The translations under genes and the position numbers were made by a program. Positions 7,962-15,710 of a stretch of 24,821 bases of DNA are shown here, piece after piece. The notes under the pieces were generated by a model. It saw only the letters and a program-made list of their open reading frames with translations, had not been told where the DNA came from and did no database searches. This DNA comes from CAYNNQ01 sp051748085 (GTDB taxonomy: Bacteria > Desulfobacterota > Desulfovibrionia > Desulfovibrionales > Desulfonatronovibrionaceae). Where the stretch lies: contig JBNJHA010000031.1 of assembly GCA_051748085.1 (NCBI GenBank), positions 1 through 24,821 on the forward strand, given 5' to 3'. Every line of letters begins with the position of its first letter. Positions within the stretch are counted from its first letter, which is position 1.

Positions 7962-9221
7962 CTACGCTGGCGGCATATACTTATTATTCGTAATGGCATC
8001 CTGATTTGTCCGCGTTGCTCCCTTATGCGCTTCAATGTAGTCCTTAAATTTTTTACGGACTGTTTCTCGGTTGCTCGGCGGATTGGAATCGAGGCATTCG
8101 GGAATAAGCGCCGGATCATGTACTTCTCTTACCAGGCCTTTGTCCAGGATTTCCCGACCGGCCCAGGCAAAATTGGACCAATGCGGACCGATGCAGGGGA
8201 CAAGGCCCTGTTGCACGGCTTCCAGAAAATTTTGCCCGCCACAGGGAACAAGGCTTCCGCCTACATAAGCGGAACGGGCCAGGGCGTAAGCATATTGCAG
8301 CTCGCCGAAGCAGTCCCATAGTATTACGGTACCGGCGCTTGCCTTTCCTTCAAGCGTGGAACGCAAGGAGTAGGGGATATTATTTTTGCTTAAAAAATCC
8401 TCCCAGGCGTTGATTCGGTGCATGTGCCTGGGGAAAAGCGCGATTATGGCTTTTGGGTGGCGTTCTAAAAGTTTTTGGATGATTTTCTGGATGTGTTTTT
8501 CTTCCTGCTCACGAACTGAAGCCAGAGTGAAAAGGTATGGGCCGGGTCCGAATATTTCGGCCAGGGGATTGTGTATGAAGGGAATGGATTCCTGGGCGTC
8601 CAGGGCGTCAAATTTCATGTTTGAGGACTCAATGATCAGGGCTGAAGGAAAAATATCCCGATAACGCCGTGCATCCTGTTCGGAGACGCAGACAATGGTT
8701 TGCGGGGAAAATTTTTGCAGCAGGGATCTTAACGGGAGGTAACGGGAATAGCTTTTGGTCGACATTCGAGCGTTGGCGATTATAACCGGTATATTTTTCT
8801 TTTGACACGCCGCCATTAATCCGGGCCATATTTCTGTTTCCAATAAAACCATTTTTTTGGGGTTTATTTTGTTTGCGGCCCTTTGAATTATGCATGGAGC
8901 GTCAAAAGGGAAATATATGGTTTTTATATTTTCGTTCCCGATTTCTTTTTGCAGCATGTCAAAACCCTGTTTGGTGCATGTGCTTATAATCATGTTTGAT
9001 TTTTTTTCGGACAGAATGGATTCCGCGAGCATCACCGCCAGCTTGCATTCGCCCACCGAGGCCGCCTGAATCCAGATGTCAAATGGACCCGAAGGCAGAT
9101 TCCGACCCAATCTCTGCTTGAATCCTGGTTTGAGACGTCGGGAAAAGAAAATGAAAGGAGTCGCCATAATCCAGATCAGGGAATAGATAATTGAAAAAAA
9201 GAGGCAAGTTTTTTTCAGCAT
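7962..9221 (-). CDS. waaA: 3-deoxy-D-manno-octulosonic acid (Kdo) transferase
   Basis: GT30-family glycosyltransferase that adds Kdo from CMP-Kdo to lipid A precursor at the cytoplasmic face of the inner membrane. It has 419 residues, a normal length. A hydrophobic N-terminal anchor (about residues 6-26) is followed by QRLGR and by WIQAASVGE, in which Glu58 matches the family's catalytic base. The C-terminal half has the donor-site signature GGSLVPCGGQNFLEA and IGPHWSNF. The ATG lies one base after the ddl stop (TGA-T-ATG), with GGAG upstream. It is followed by kdsB, so donor synthesis and transfer are encoded together. Whether it adds one or several Kdo residues cannot be told from sequence. 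Confidence 0.94.
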   Translation of the reverse strand: MLKKTCLFFSIIYSLIWIMATPFIFFSRRLKPGFKQRLGRNLPSGPFDIWIQAASVGECKLAVMLAESILSEKKSNMIISTCTKQGFDMLQKEIGNENIKTIYFPFDAPCIIQRAANKINPKKMVLLETEIWPGLMAACQKKNIPVIIANARMSTKSYSRYLPLRSLLQKFSPQTIVCVSEQDARRYRDIFPSALIIESSNMKFDALDAQESIPFIHNPLAEIFGPGPYLFTLASVREQEEKHIQKIIQKLLERHPKAIIALFPRHMHRINAWEDFLSKNNIPYSLRSTLEGKASAGTVILWDCFGELQYAYALARSAYVGGSLVPCGGQNFLEAVQQGLVPCIGPHWSNFAWAGREILDKGLVREVHDPALIPECLDSNPPSNRETVRKKFKDYIEAHKGATRTNQDAITNNKYMPPA

Positions 9222-9222
9222 A

Positions 9223-10131
9223 TCAGGTCTCCTTTTTTGAGTTCAGACCCAGTCGAATAAGTTTCCCGATCAATGCCTTGAAGTCGTAGCCGGCAGCAGC
9301 TGCGGCTCTGGGTACCAGACTGGTTTCGGTCATTCCGGGCAAAGTGTTGGTTTCCAGTATATAACATTTTTCCTTTTCGTCCACTATAAAGTCCGTACGA
9401 CTGTAGTCTTTAAGCCCAAGGAGATTGTGTGCGCGAAGGGCTGTTTTCCGCAAGCATTCTGTCAGTTGCGGGGAGACCGGCGCCGGACACAATTCCTCGG
9501 CGCCATTTTGCTCATATTTGCTTTTATAGTCAAAATAGGCGTTCATCTTCGGCTGAATCAGTATCGGGGGAAGGGCTTCACTTCCGAGGACCGCACAGGT
9601 CATTTCCCGTCCTGCTATATGTTCCTCCAAAAGCATTTCCGATTTTGGAGGAGGTCCGTTTGTGATTCTTTTCAGATCAAACTCGTTTTTAATGATTTCC
9701 AGCCCCAAACTTGAACCACCGGTATTGGGTTTGAAGATCGCCGGGAAATTATCGACCCGCAAAGTGGAGGTCAATTCAGGGGGAATTAAGCGCCAGACCG
9801 GCGTGGGCAGGTTGTTTTGGACGAATATCAGTTTAGCCAGCGCTTTGTTCAGGGCCAGAAGTGAACCTCGCGGTCCTGCTCCCTGGAACGGGATATTGAG
9901 CTGTTGAAGAAGGGCCTGAACGCTGCCGTCTTCTCCGGGCAGTCCGTGTAGATTTATGAACGCGAAGTCGATCTTTGGAGCGATATCGGCCAAAGCCTGA
10001 AAACCGAGGTTCAGGTCAAAAAAAGTGACCTCGTGTCCCAGGTCTTCCAGCGCATGATGGATTTGACTTGCGCCTTTTAGGGATATTGCCCGTTCATTGG
10101 ACCAGCCTCCGGCTATCAAAAGAACATGCAT
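9223..10131 (-). CDS. ddl: D-alanine--D-alanine ligase
   Basis: ATP-grasp enzyme that makes the D-Ala-D-Ala dipeptide for peptidoglycan. It has 302 residues, close to the family's ~305. N-terminal LLIAGGWSNERAISLKGA matches the ligase start motif; FKPNTGGSSLG and EEHIAGREMTCAVLG are ATP-grasp elements; the C-terminal ILETNTLPGMTETSLVP contains the metal and substrate-binding end. The start at ATG 10131 has GGAG nine bases upstream; a TTG at 10146 in the same frame is less likely. The 5' end overlaps the HD-domain gene by 38 bp, so expression is coupled. It leads into waaA with one base between stop and start. Confidence 0.95.
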   Translation of the reverse strand: MHVLLIAGGWSNERAISLKGASQIHHALEDLGHEVTFFDLNLGFQALADIAPKIDFAFINLHGLPGEDGSVQALLQQLNIPFQGAGPRGSLLALNKALAKLIFVQNNLPTPVWRLIPPELTSTLRVDNFPAIFKPNTGGSSLGLEIIKNEFDLKRITNGPPPKSEMLLEEHIAGREMTCAVLGSEALPPILIQPKMNAYFDYKSKYEQNGAEELCPAPVSPQLTECLRKTALRAHNLLGLKDYSRTDFIVDEKEKCYILETNTLPGMTETSLVPRAAAAAGYDFKALIGKLIRLGLNSKKET

Positions 10132-10690
10132 TAAGATTGACTCCAATGGTTTTGCTCAATTCTGTTTCAATTTTTTTGACCTGATTTTTTGAATTCTGGA
10201 TCATTTTTATCCGTTTGTCATTCAGTCCGTAGCGGTTAAAAAGATCAACGAAGCGTTTGTCAATGTCCACCACCTGATCATGCTTGACCCGTTTGTCGCT
10301 GTAAATAATCGTCAGCGGCAGAAAATATTTTTGGATGTCTATCTGATCCGGCCAGAAGACGTGGTGCATCACGGCCATGGCAATCAGCGGGTTAGATGTA
10401 TGCTGGATGACAATGCTGGCCCCTACCTGGCTGTGTGCGCCGCCATGTTTTATGCAGTACGCTTTGCCGATATCATGTAAAAGTGCTGAAGCCTCGAGAA
10501 TCGTCAGGTTTATGTCGATGCCTTTGTCCCTTAATTTGCGCCCGATAAAGACGGCTATTTTGCTCACCGCCCGGCTGTGCTTTCTGATGTGTTCCGGCAT
10601 TCGGTATTCTTCCCACAAAGCTTGACATTCCTTCCTGTCGGGGATCGGCCAGGAGTCATAGCTTATAGTCGGTATATGAGGCAAAGACAT
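10094..10690 (-). CDS. HD-domain metal-dependent phosphohydrolase
   Basis: A 198-residue protein with an HD domain. The likely metal ligands are His38 (in RKHSRAV), His72-Asp73 (LLHDIGKA), His86 (GAHSQVG) and the His109-His110 pair, giving the H...HD...H pattern of HDIG-type hydrolases. Such enzymes hydrolyse nucleotide or other phosphate esters; the substrate is unknown. There is no signal peptide or partner domain. It is the first gene of the leftward ddl-waaA-kdsB-carA-TPR run and overlaps ddl by 38 bp. It diverges from hypC across a 243-bp intergenic region. The position suggests, but does not prove, a link to envelope or nucleotide metabolism. Confidence 0.85.
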   Translation of the reverse strand: MSLPHIPTISYDSWPIPDRKECQALWEEYRMPEHIRKHSRAVSKIAVFIGRKLRDKGIDINLTILEASALLHDIGKAYCIKHGGAHSQVGASIVIQHTSNPLIAMAVMHHVFWPDQIDIQKYFLPLTIIYSDKRVKHDQVVDIDKRFVDLFNRYGLNDKRIKMIQNSKNQVKKIETELSKTIGVNLNACSFDSRRLVQ

Positions 10691-10771
10691 GTTTTGTCCC
10701 GAATGTTTTAATCCCAGTTTTTATCGAGTGATCTTGTCTGAAGAACGGAAATCGGCTTAAAACAAAATTCC

Positions 10772-10824
10772 GCCGCGCATTGACACTTTTCGGTACGAAC
10801 TTTATTTGTAAATTTATGCGCGGC
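10772..10824. promoter_or_regulatory. Spaced inverted repeat in the HD-hypC divergent region
   Basis: GCCGCGCAT (10772-10780) and ATGCGCGGC (10816-10824) are perfect 9-bp inverted repeats separated by 35 bp, in a region otherwise AT-rich. A perfect -35 hexamer TTGACA begins next to the left arm. They could be paired operator half-sites or a long hairpin. No regulator is known for them. Confidence 0.35.
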
Positions 10825-10834
10825 ATGTATGAAT

Positions 10835-10864
10835 TTGATGATTGTCGCTCAAAGTATATATAAT
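10835..10864 (+). promoter_or_regulatory. Candidate promoter for hypCDE
   Basis: TTGATG (10835-10840) and a perfect TATAAT (10859-10864) are separated by 18 bp. This would give a leader of about 60 nt before the hypC start. It is a consensus match by eye only. The TTGACA at 10780 is an alternative -35, with only a poor -10 at 17 bp. Confidence 0.4.
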
Positions 10865-10933
10865 TATGTTTGTTCGGAAGCAAGGGGCAATTTTTATCAA
10901 CCGTTATTATCAACACGTAAGCAGGAGTCGGAA

Positions 10934-11161
10934 ATGTGCTTAGCCGTTCCCATGGAAGTCACGTCCATTGAAGACAATGTGGCCCGGATAGAAGTTGGGG
11001 GAGTCAAGAACGAAGTCCGCTTGGACATTATAGACGAACAGCCGCAAGTAGGTGATTTTGTTATCGTTCATGCCGGTTTTGCTATTCGAAGGCTGGATAG
11101 GGAAGAAGGTCTGGAAACGATAAAGTTGTTCGAGGAGGGGCTTAACCTTGAACTTGTTTGA
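10934..11161 (+). CDS. hypC: Hydrogenase maturation chaperone HypC
   Basis: Small OB-fold protein (75 residues) that, with HypD, carries the Fe(CN)2CO group and delivers it to the large subunit of NiFe hydrogenase. The family begins MC(L)AVP, and the Cys2 exposed after Met removal is essential; here the protein starts MCLAVPMEV, which fixes the start at 10934. AGGAG lies six bases upstream. The middle has GDFVIVHAGFAIRRLD, which matches the HypC signature. The frame is open back to 10829, but that extension would bury Cys2 and is rejected. It overlaps hypD by 14 nt. Confidence 0.96.
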   Translation: MCLAVPMEVTSIEDNVARIEVGGVKNEVRLDIIDEQPQVGDFVIVHAGFAIRRLDREEGLETIKLFEEGLNLELV

Positions 11162-12230
11162 CAAACTCAGCGACCCGGAGATCTGCAGAGGGGTGCTGGA
11201 CAAGATTCGAGGCGAAGTCGGCGAAAGGATGAAGTTCATGGAGGTATGCGGAACGCATACCGTGTCCATTTTTCAGAGCGGAATTCGCGATATTCTTCCG
11301 GAAAAGGTTATTCATCTTTCCGGCCCCGGCTGTCCGGTGTGCGTTACCCACGAAAGAGAAGTCGCCGCTTTTCTGGAATTGGCCGCCAAAAACGTTACAA
11401 TAGCTACCTTTGGCGATCTGATGCGGGTCCCCGGCCCGAAAGGAATGAATCTTAAGAAGGCACAGGCGGAAGGGGCGAGGATAAAAGTTGTTTATTCGCC
11501 TTTTGACGCCCTGAATTTTGCCAAAGAACATCCCGATGAAAAAGTAATATTTTTGGGAATCGGTTTTGAGACCACGGCGCCCACGGTTGCAGCCACTATA
11601 AATCTGGCCCGGGAAATGGACGTGAACAATTTGTTCGTCCTTTCTTTTCATAAGCTGGTCCCTCCGGCCCTGGAAGTTCTGGTTCAGGACGGAGGAATAG
11701 ATCTGGACGCTTTTTTGCTGCCCGGCCACGTTTCCACAATTATCGGAAAGGCTCCATATGAATTTTTGGCCCGGGACTATGCGATCCCTTCGGTTATTGG
11801 CGGTTTTGATCCTCTGGATATTCTGCGTGCCCTTTTGGAAATGATCAGGCAGCAAAACAGGGGAGAGGCTAAAGTGGTCAATTGCTACAAACGGGCTGTG
11901 GGAGACGATGGTAATCCAAATGCCAGACGGATGATGGATGAAGTCTTTGTTGTAAAAGATGCTTTATGGCGGGGTTTGGGGGCCATCCCCAAAAGCGGTC
12001 TGGGCATAGCTGAAAATTTTGCACAATTTGACGCCCGCAGAGAATTTGATCTGGAGTTGCCCGATGTCAGCCCGATTCCGGGGTGCAGGTGTGGAGATGT
12101 GCTTAAAGGCAAGCTTAATCCGGATGAATGTCCGCTTTTCGCCAAGGCCTGTACTCCGGCGAATCCGGTTGGCCCGTGCATGGTGTCTACTGAAGGTTCG
12201 TGCGCCGCATACTATAAATATTCAATTTAG
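11148..12230 (+). CDS. hypD: Hydrogenase maturation Fe-S protein HypD
   Basis: Iron-sulfur scaffold on which the Fe(CN)2CO cofactor of NiFe hydrogenase is built with HypC and HypE. It has 360 residues. Conserved features: EVCGTHTVSIFQSGIR, GPGCPVC, GFETTAPT, and the C-terminal Cys cluster spanning PGCRCGDV, ECPLFAKAC, GPCMVS and GSCAAYYKY, which binds the 4Fe-4S cluster. The start is a TTG at 11148, supported by a strong GGAGGGG (11134-11140) seven bases before it and by the match of the N-terminus to the family. The overlap with hypC gives translational coupling. hypE follows after 14 bp. Confidence 0.97.
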   Translation: MNLFDKLSDPEICRGVLDKIRGEVGERMKFMEVCGTHTVSIFQSGIRDILPEKVIHLSGPGCPVCVTHEREVAAFLELAAKNVTIATFGDLMRVPGPKGMNLKKAQAEGARIKVVYSPFDALNFAKEHPDEKVIFLGIGFETTAPTVAATINLAREMDVNNLFVLSFHKLVPPALEVLVQDGGIDLDAFLLPGHVSTIIGKAPYEFLARDYAIPSVIGGFDPLDILRALLEMIRQQNRGEAKVVNCYKRAVGDDGNPNARRMMDEVFVVKDALWRGLGAIPKSGLGIAENFAQFDARREFDLELPDVSPIPGCRCGDVLKGKLNPDECPLFAKACTPANPVGPCMVSTEGSCAAYYKYSI

Positions 12231-12244
12231 AATTTGGAAATAAC

Positions 12245-13261
12245 ATGGCTGAAGATAAAAAAGTTCTCTTGGACTACGGCAGCGGGGGGAAAGCATCCCA
12301 GAGATTGGTGGGCGAACTTTTCCTGCGCTATTTCGGCAACGAACGTCTGGATCGTCTGGATGACGCGGCTCTGCTCGAGGATGTAAAAGCACCCTTGTCA
12401 ATGAGTACGGACAGCTTTACTGTTGATCCGCTTTTTTTTCCGGGAGGAGATATTGGTTCTCTGGCGGTGCACGGTACGGTGAATGATGTCGCCATGCTTG
12501 GCGCGGTTCCCCGGTATTTGAGCTGCGGGTTTATAATGGAAGAAGGCCTGCCCATGGCTGACCTGGAAAAAATTGTCCAGTCCATGGGTGATGCCACTAG
12601 AAAAGCGGGTGTGGAAATAGTAACCGGAGATACCAAGGTTGTTCCGCGTGGAACCGTGGATAAAATTTTTGTCAACACCACGGGAATAGGCGAGGTGTTT
12701 TTGACCCCCGGCCCTTCCGGCTCCAGAGCCGGGGAAGGCGATGTCGTTATTTTGAGCGGGACCATGGGTGATCATGGCCTGACTATTCTTTCCAAAAGAG
12801 AAGGCCTTGAATTTGACGCAAATATATGCAGTGATTCAGCCGCGCTTAATCATCTGATAGTCCGTATTTTAAAAGAGGTCCCCGAGGTACATGTGCTTCG
12901 CGATCCCACCCGCGGGGGGCTGGCTACGACTCTGAATGAAATCGCAATTCAGTCCGGTGTGGAATGTCTTGTTTATGAAGACAGGATTCCGGTACGCGAG
13001 GAAGTACGTGGCGGATGTTCTTTTCTGGGTCTTGATCCACTGTATCTGGCAAATGAAGGAAAATTTATATGCATGGTCCCCAGGGCGTATGCCGATCAGG
13101 TTTTGTCCATCATGCATGAAGATCCGCTTGGAAAAGATGCGTGCATGGTGGGAGAGATTACCCGGGGCATGGACAAGGGACGGGTGGTTATGCGCACCCC
13201 GTTGGGCGGAGATCGTCTTCTGGATATGCTGGAAGGGGAACAATTGCCCAGGATCTGTTGA
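12245..13261 (+). CDS. hypE: Carbamoyl dehydratase HypE
   Basis: Converts the carbamoyl group, placed by HypF on its C-terminal cysteine, to a thiocyanate that supplies the CN ligands of the NiFe hydrogenase site. It has 338 residues, a PurM/ThiL-like ATP-binding fold (LDYGSGGKASQRLV, STDSFTVDP, GDTKVVPRG, DPTRGGLATTLNE), and it ends exactly in PRIC with Cys338 as the last residue, as needed for function. It is the last gene of the hypCDE run and is followed 41 bp later by a strong terminator. hypA, hypB, hypF and the hydrogenase structural genes are not in the window. Confidence 0.97.
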   Translation: MAEDKKVLLDYGSGGKASQRLVGELFLRYFGNERLDRLDDAALLEDVKAPLSMSTDSFTVDPLFFPGGDIGSLAVHGTVNDVAMLGAVPRYLSCGFIMEEGLPMADLEKIVQSMGDATRKAGVEIVTGDTKVVPRGTVDKIFVNTTGIGEVFLTPGPSGSRAGEGDVVILSGTMGDHGLTILSKREGLEFDANICSDSAALNHLIVRILKEVPEVHVLRDPTRGGLATTLNEIAIQSGVECLVYEDRIPVREEVRGGCSFLGLDPLYLANEGKFICMVPRAYADQVLSIMHEDPLGKDACMVGEITRGMDKGRVVMRTPLGGDRLLDMLEGEQLPRIC

Positions 13262-13302
13262 ACTGTAGTTTGCTTACGAAGAGCGCTAATCGCGTTTTAA
13301 CG

Positions 13303-13330
13303 AAAAAAGCCCCGTAGTTACGGGGCTTTT
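13303..13330. terminator. Bidirectional rho-independent terminator after hypE
   Basis: AAAAGCCCCGT (13305-13315) pairs perfectly with ACGGGGCTTTT (13320-13330) around AGTT. A-runs on the left and T-runs on the right let it act on both strands. It ends rightward hypCDE transcription and can also stop leftward transcription from the selenoprotein gene. A second, imperfect hairpin (CCGAAAATGA/TCATCTTCGG on the minus strand, about 13349-13372) lies between it and that gene. Confidence 0.85.
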
Positions 13331-13404
13331 TAGTCATTTTTAATCCGAAGATGATTTTTCATTTTCGGACGCGAATTGGTCAACAGAAATTTTAACTAAT
13401 TATG

Positions 13405-13710
13405 TTAACCGCATGAGGAGCATGAGGAGCATCCGCCGCTCGTGTCCAGCTTAAGGCTGGAGTGGACGACAAATCCGGTGTGGTCCATGTCAACTGTTAT
13501 CGGGGCCGCAGTTTCCATGAGCGCCTTGTCCACCAGAAATTGGAAGCCTCCGGTCTCATGAACGCTGTCGCTTTCTTTTTGCTCATCCAGAGCAAGTGCC
13601 AGTCTTGGCCCGCCTCAGCCGGCAGCCATGTAGACCCGGATCGGCGATTTTTCCTGTTGGGCAAAATGCTGCTCAAGTTGTTTTTGAGCAGTGTCACTTA
13701 AATTAAACAT
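13405..13710 (-). CDS. HesB/IscA-like selenoprotein (Sec at in-frame UGA)
   Basis: A 101-residue A-type Fe-S carrier-like protein that reads through one TGA. From ATG 13710 the first 31 residues end PIRVYMAAG, then comes TGA (13617-13615). The same frame continues GGPRLALALDE, GGFQFLVDKALME, PITVDMDHTGF and HSSLKLDTSGGC to TAA at 13407-13405, ending in CSSCSSCG (Cys94, 97, 100). In HesB/IscA proteins the position before G-P-R-L-A-L is the first metal-binding Cys, so the UGA most likely encodes selenocysteine (Sec32). HesB-like selenoproteins are an established bacterial family. A SECIS-like hairpin lies 25 nt after the UGA. AAGGAGG (13726-13720) lies nine bases before the start. A simple nonsense mutation is the alternative, but intact family sequence on both sides argues against it. 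Function is inferred: Fe-S or redox carrier. Confidence 0.9.
13579..13595 (-). promoter_or_regulatory. Bacterial SECIS-like hairpin
   Basis: Downstream of the UGA the mRNA has UUGCUC, loop UGGAU, GAGCAA: a perfect 6-bp stem with a 5-nt loop. The loop begins 26 nt after the UGA, with G at its second and third positions. This fits the general bacterial SECIS pattern (short stem, small loop with an early G, about 16-37 nt from the UGA). It would recruit SelB with Sec-tRNA. Pairing was done by eye only. Confidence 0.7.
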
Positions 13711-13743
13711 AGTATCATCCCTCCTTGTTTGTTCTGGAAAAAT

Positions 13744-13772
13744 GTAATAAGGACCCTTGTAATGCTTGTCAA
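13744..13772 (-). promoter_or_regulatory. Promoter of the HesB-like selenoprotein gene
   Basis: On the minus strand, a perfect -35 TTGACA (13772-13767) and -10 TATTAC (13749-13744) are separated by 17 bp. The start codon lies 33 bases past the -10, leaving a short leader that contains the AAGGAGG ribosome site. This suggests monocistronic expression independent of the hyp genes. Confidence 0.6.
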
Positions 13773-13790
13773 TGTTATCTGGTTCTGATT

Positions 13791-13944
13791 CGGAAATGGC
13801 CTTTTTCCAGTTTAACTGCGTCAATCTTCGTAATTATTCGAGTATGCATAAAGATACATTAAGCCGTAAGTTCTTAATTTTATTGTTAAATATAAAAAAT
13901 ATTTCTTAGTTGGAAATTTGATATTTATATCTCTAAATCCGGAA
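13791..13944. repeat. Dispersed intergenic element, copy A
   Basis: This 154-bp AT-rich segment shares its layout with 17582-17733. Blocks in the same order and nearly the same spacing are CGGAAATGGCC, TCCAGTTTAACT (13806), CGTAATTATTCGA (13829), TTGTTAAA and CTAAATCCGGAA (13933-13944). On the minus strand GGAAA-N7-TTTCC can form a small hairpin at one end. It lies just upstream of the selenoprotein promoter, within the 476-bp region 13711-14186. The rest of that region up to the LysM gene is AT-rich with no gene that I can support. Confidence 0.6.
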
Positions 13945-14186
13945 ATGCCTTTTTACCGATGCGCCGGAAAAAAATAAGTTTTTGCAGGCATTGTTAATTT
14001 TTACGTTGTAAACTTTATGTAAAACCAAATAGTTGCAAGATTTAATCTGTGCGTTTGACTTCAGTCTTCGACTTTTTACAAGTGTGTCTTTACAGAAAAG
14101 AAGTAAGTGTTCAGCAAATTTTTTGCCGGCTTAAGCTTTTGACTCAATCAGTGCCGGTACAATCGGCTTTAAAATACGATTTTTTT

Positions 14187-15710
14187 ATGCTTAGAATTTT
14201 TTTTATTTTATTTGTTTTATTTGTTTTTTGCCCGACACCAGGGATTGCCAAGGTGCCTCGTCTGATTTTCGAAAAGAATATTTCCATGCACAAAAAGGAT
14301 TTGCTGCATTACGAGGTGCGCGAAAATGAACATCTTTATCAAATCATGCGCGGCTTTGGATTGACTAATACTCAAATCTCAAAATCCATACCGGAAATAA
14401 AAAAGCTTAATCCGGATATTGAAGATTTGTCCGATTTGCGGCCGGGACAAACTCTGATCCTGCCGGTCCTGAAAAGCAGTGACAAGGCGATCGGCAGGGA
14501 GATGGACAGATGGAAGGCCAAGGAGGTTCGCACCAAGGTCAGGGCGGGGGAAAGCCTTGTCTCCATGTTGCGCAGAATCGGCAAAGTTCCACATTATTTG
14601 ATTTTCAATGAATATTTAAATTTATTTCGGGATCTAAACCCGGATATAGATAATATTAATCGGCTGAAACCCGGCCAGCATGTTTCCCTGCCGGTTTATA
14701 CCGGTTCCGATTCCGAATCCAATCCCGGATTAAAAGGTAAAGGGCCGGCGGAAAAGAAAGAAAAAACAGCTGCCGGGAATAATGCGCTGCAAGAGGAAAC
14801 AGGTTCCGATGCGCCGGTAAAGAATGATTCTAAGCCGAAAAAAGACATTGGTACGTTTTCTGAGACGGACAGTGACGAAGAAATTCAGGACAAAAAAGTT
14901 CAATCCGTTAATCCGCTGAAGGAAAAATGTATGTCCGCTTTGGATTCCCTCGGATTGGATTTGTTGCCCGGAGAAAGCATGTTTATTCCCAAGGCGGACG
15001 GAAGCTGGCTGCGTATAGATTTGCAGGCTACACCGGTTTTTGAAAGTTATGCGGGGAATAAAATTTTACTGGCGGAAAAAAGATATGTGCAAAAATGGAA
15101 TAAAGAGCTTGCGAATTCCGGGGTAACCGTCTGTCCGGCTTTTAACTGGGATGAAAAGAAAGTTTTAAAATGGATTGCTCGGCACTCCGAAAAAGATATT
15201 CTTATTTGGGAGCATGAGCGTCCTTTTGTTGTATCCATGCAGGACTTCAGTTTGGAATTCAAGGCTGATCTGATTGCCAAGGTTTCCGGGCGGGGGTTGC
15301 ACGTTATCAATTTTATTTCCAATCATGAGCCGGCGACCGGAGATATTGCTCAGAATCTCTTGCAAAGTATCGGGATAGATTATTCTGAATTTCGAATTTC
15401 GGATTCGGGCAGGGCTGTTTTAACCTTTGAAGCGCTTGCGCTTTCCAGCATATACGTGCCGGATGAATGCAGAGGTTTTAAAATTGTCCGGAGTGCTCAG
15501 TCCGAGTCGGAGAAGTCATTTGCCGGGGAAAATTTGCATGAAAAAAAAATGGAGTTGAAAATGCTGGATGATGCGGGGCATAAGATAACCATGTTTTTGT
15601 CCCTGCCTGCGGCTCCTGATGGACGTTTGATTCTGTCCGGGAAAACAGCTAATCCCTACTTTTTCGCCCTGCTGAACATGCATGGACATGATTGCGTTAT
15701 TGCCGAATAA
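14187..15710 (+). CDS. Exported LysM-repeat protein, unknown role
   Basis: A 507-residue protein. The chosen ATG gives a classic signal peptide (MLRIFFILFVLFVFCPTPGIA, cleavage after about residue 21); the frame is open to a GTG at 14049, but that would bury the signal. Two LysM-like modules follow: about 40-95 (YEVRENEHLYQIMRGFGLT ... LRPGQTLILPV) and about 115-170 (VRAGESLVSMLRRIG ... LKPGQHVSLPV). LysM binds peptidoglycan. A charged, low-complexity linker (about 172-240) leads to a ~260-residue C-terminal region that I do not recognise. That region contains VTVCPAFNWDEKKVLKWIARHS and HVINFISNHEP, and no hydrolase motif was recognised. It lies alone between the selenoprotein gene (divergent) and ade (convergent). 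Likely periplasmic and wall-associated. No Shine-Dalgarno is evident. Confidence 0.72.
   Translation: MLRIFFILFVLFVFCPTPGIAKVPRLIFEKNISMHKKDLLHYEVRENEHLYQIMRGFGLTNTQISKSIPEIKKLNPDIEDLSDLRPGQTLILPVLKSSDKAIGREMDRWKAKEVRTKVRAGESLVSMLRRIGKVPHYLIFNEYLNLFRDLNPDIDNINRLKPGQHVSLPVYTGSDSESNPGLKGKGPAEKKEKTAAGNNALQEETGSDAPVKNDSKPKKDIGTFSETDSDEEIQDKKVQSVNPLKEKCMSALDSLGLDLLPGESMFIPKADGSWLRIDLQATPVFESYAGNKILLAEKRYVQKWNKELANSGVTVCPAFNWDEKKVLKWIARHSEKDILIWEHERPFVVSMQDFSLEFKADLIAKVSGRGLHVINFISNHEPATGDIAQNLLQSIGIDYSEFRISDSGRAVLTFEALALSSIYVPDECRGFKIVRSAQSESEKSFAGENLHEKKMELKMLDDAGHKITMFLSLPAAPDGRLILSGKTANPYFFALLNMHGHDCVIAE

Noticed and set aside
7940..8119. 60-residue N-terminal extension of KdsB
   Set aside because: It would lie within waaA, lacks family similarity, and the ATG at 7939 has a good ribosome site and gives the normal length.
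10829..10933. 35-residue N-terminal extension of HypC
   Set aside because: HypC needs Cys directly after the initiator Met; MCLAVP at 10934 with AGGAG upstream fits, and the extension overlaps the promoter region.
13462..13701. Plus-strand 79-codon frame opposite the selenoprotein gene
   Set aside because: It overlaps the real minus-strand HesB frame and has no recognisable motif; the minus strand shows conserved family sequence across the same bases.
13497..13824. Two separate minus-strand short proteins in place of the HesB gene
   Set aside because: One ends at the TGA that I read as Sec; the other is in a different frame with an unnatural sequence. A single recoded frame explains all family motifs and the ribosome site.
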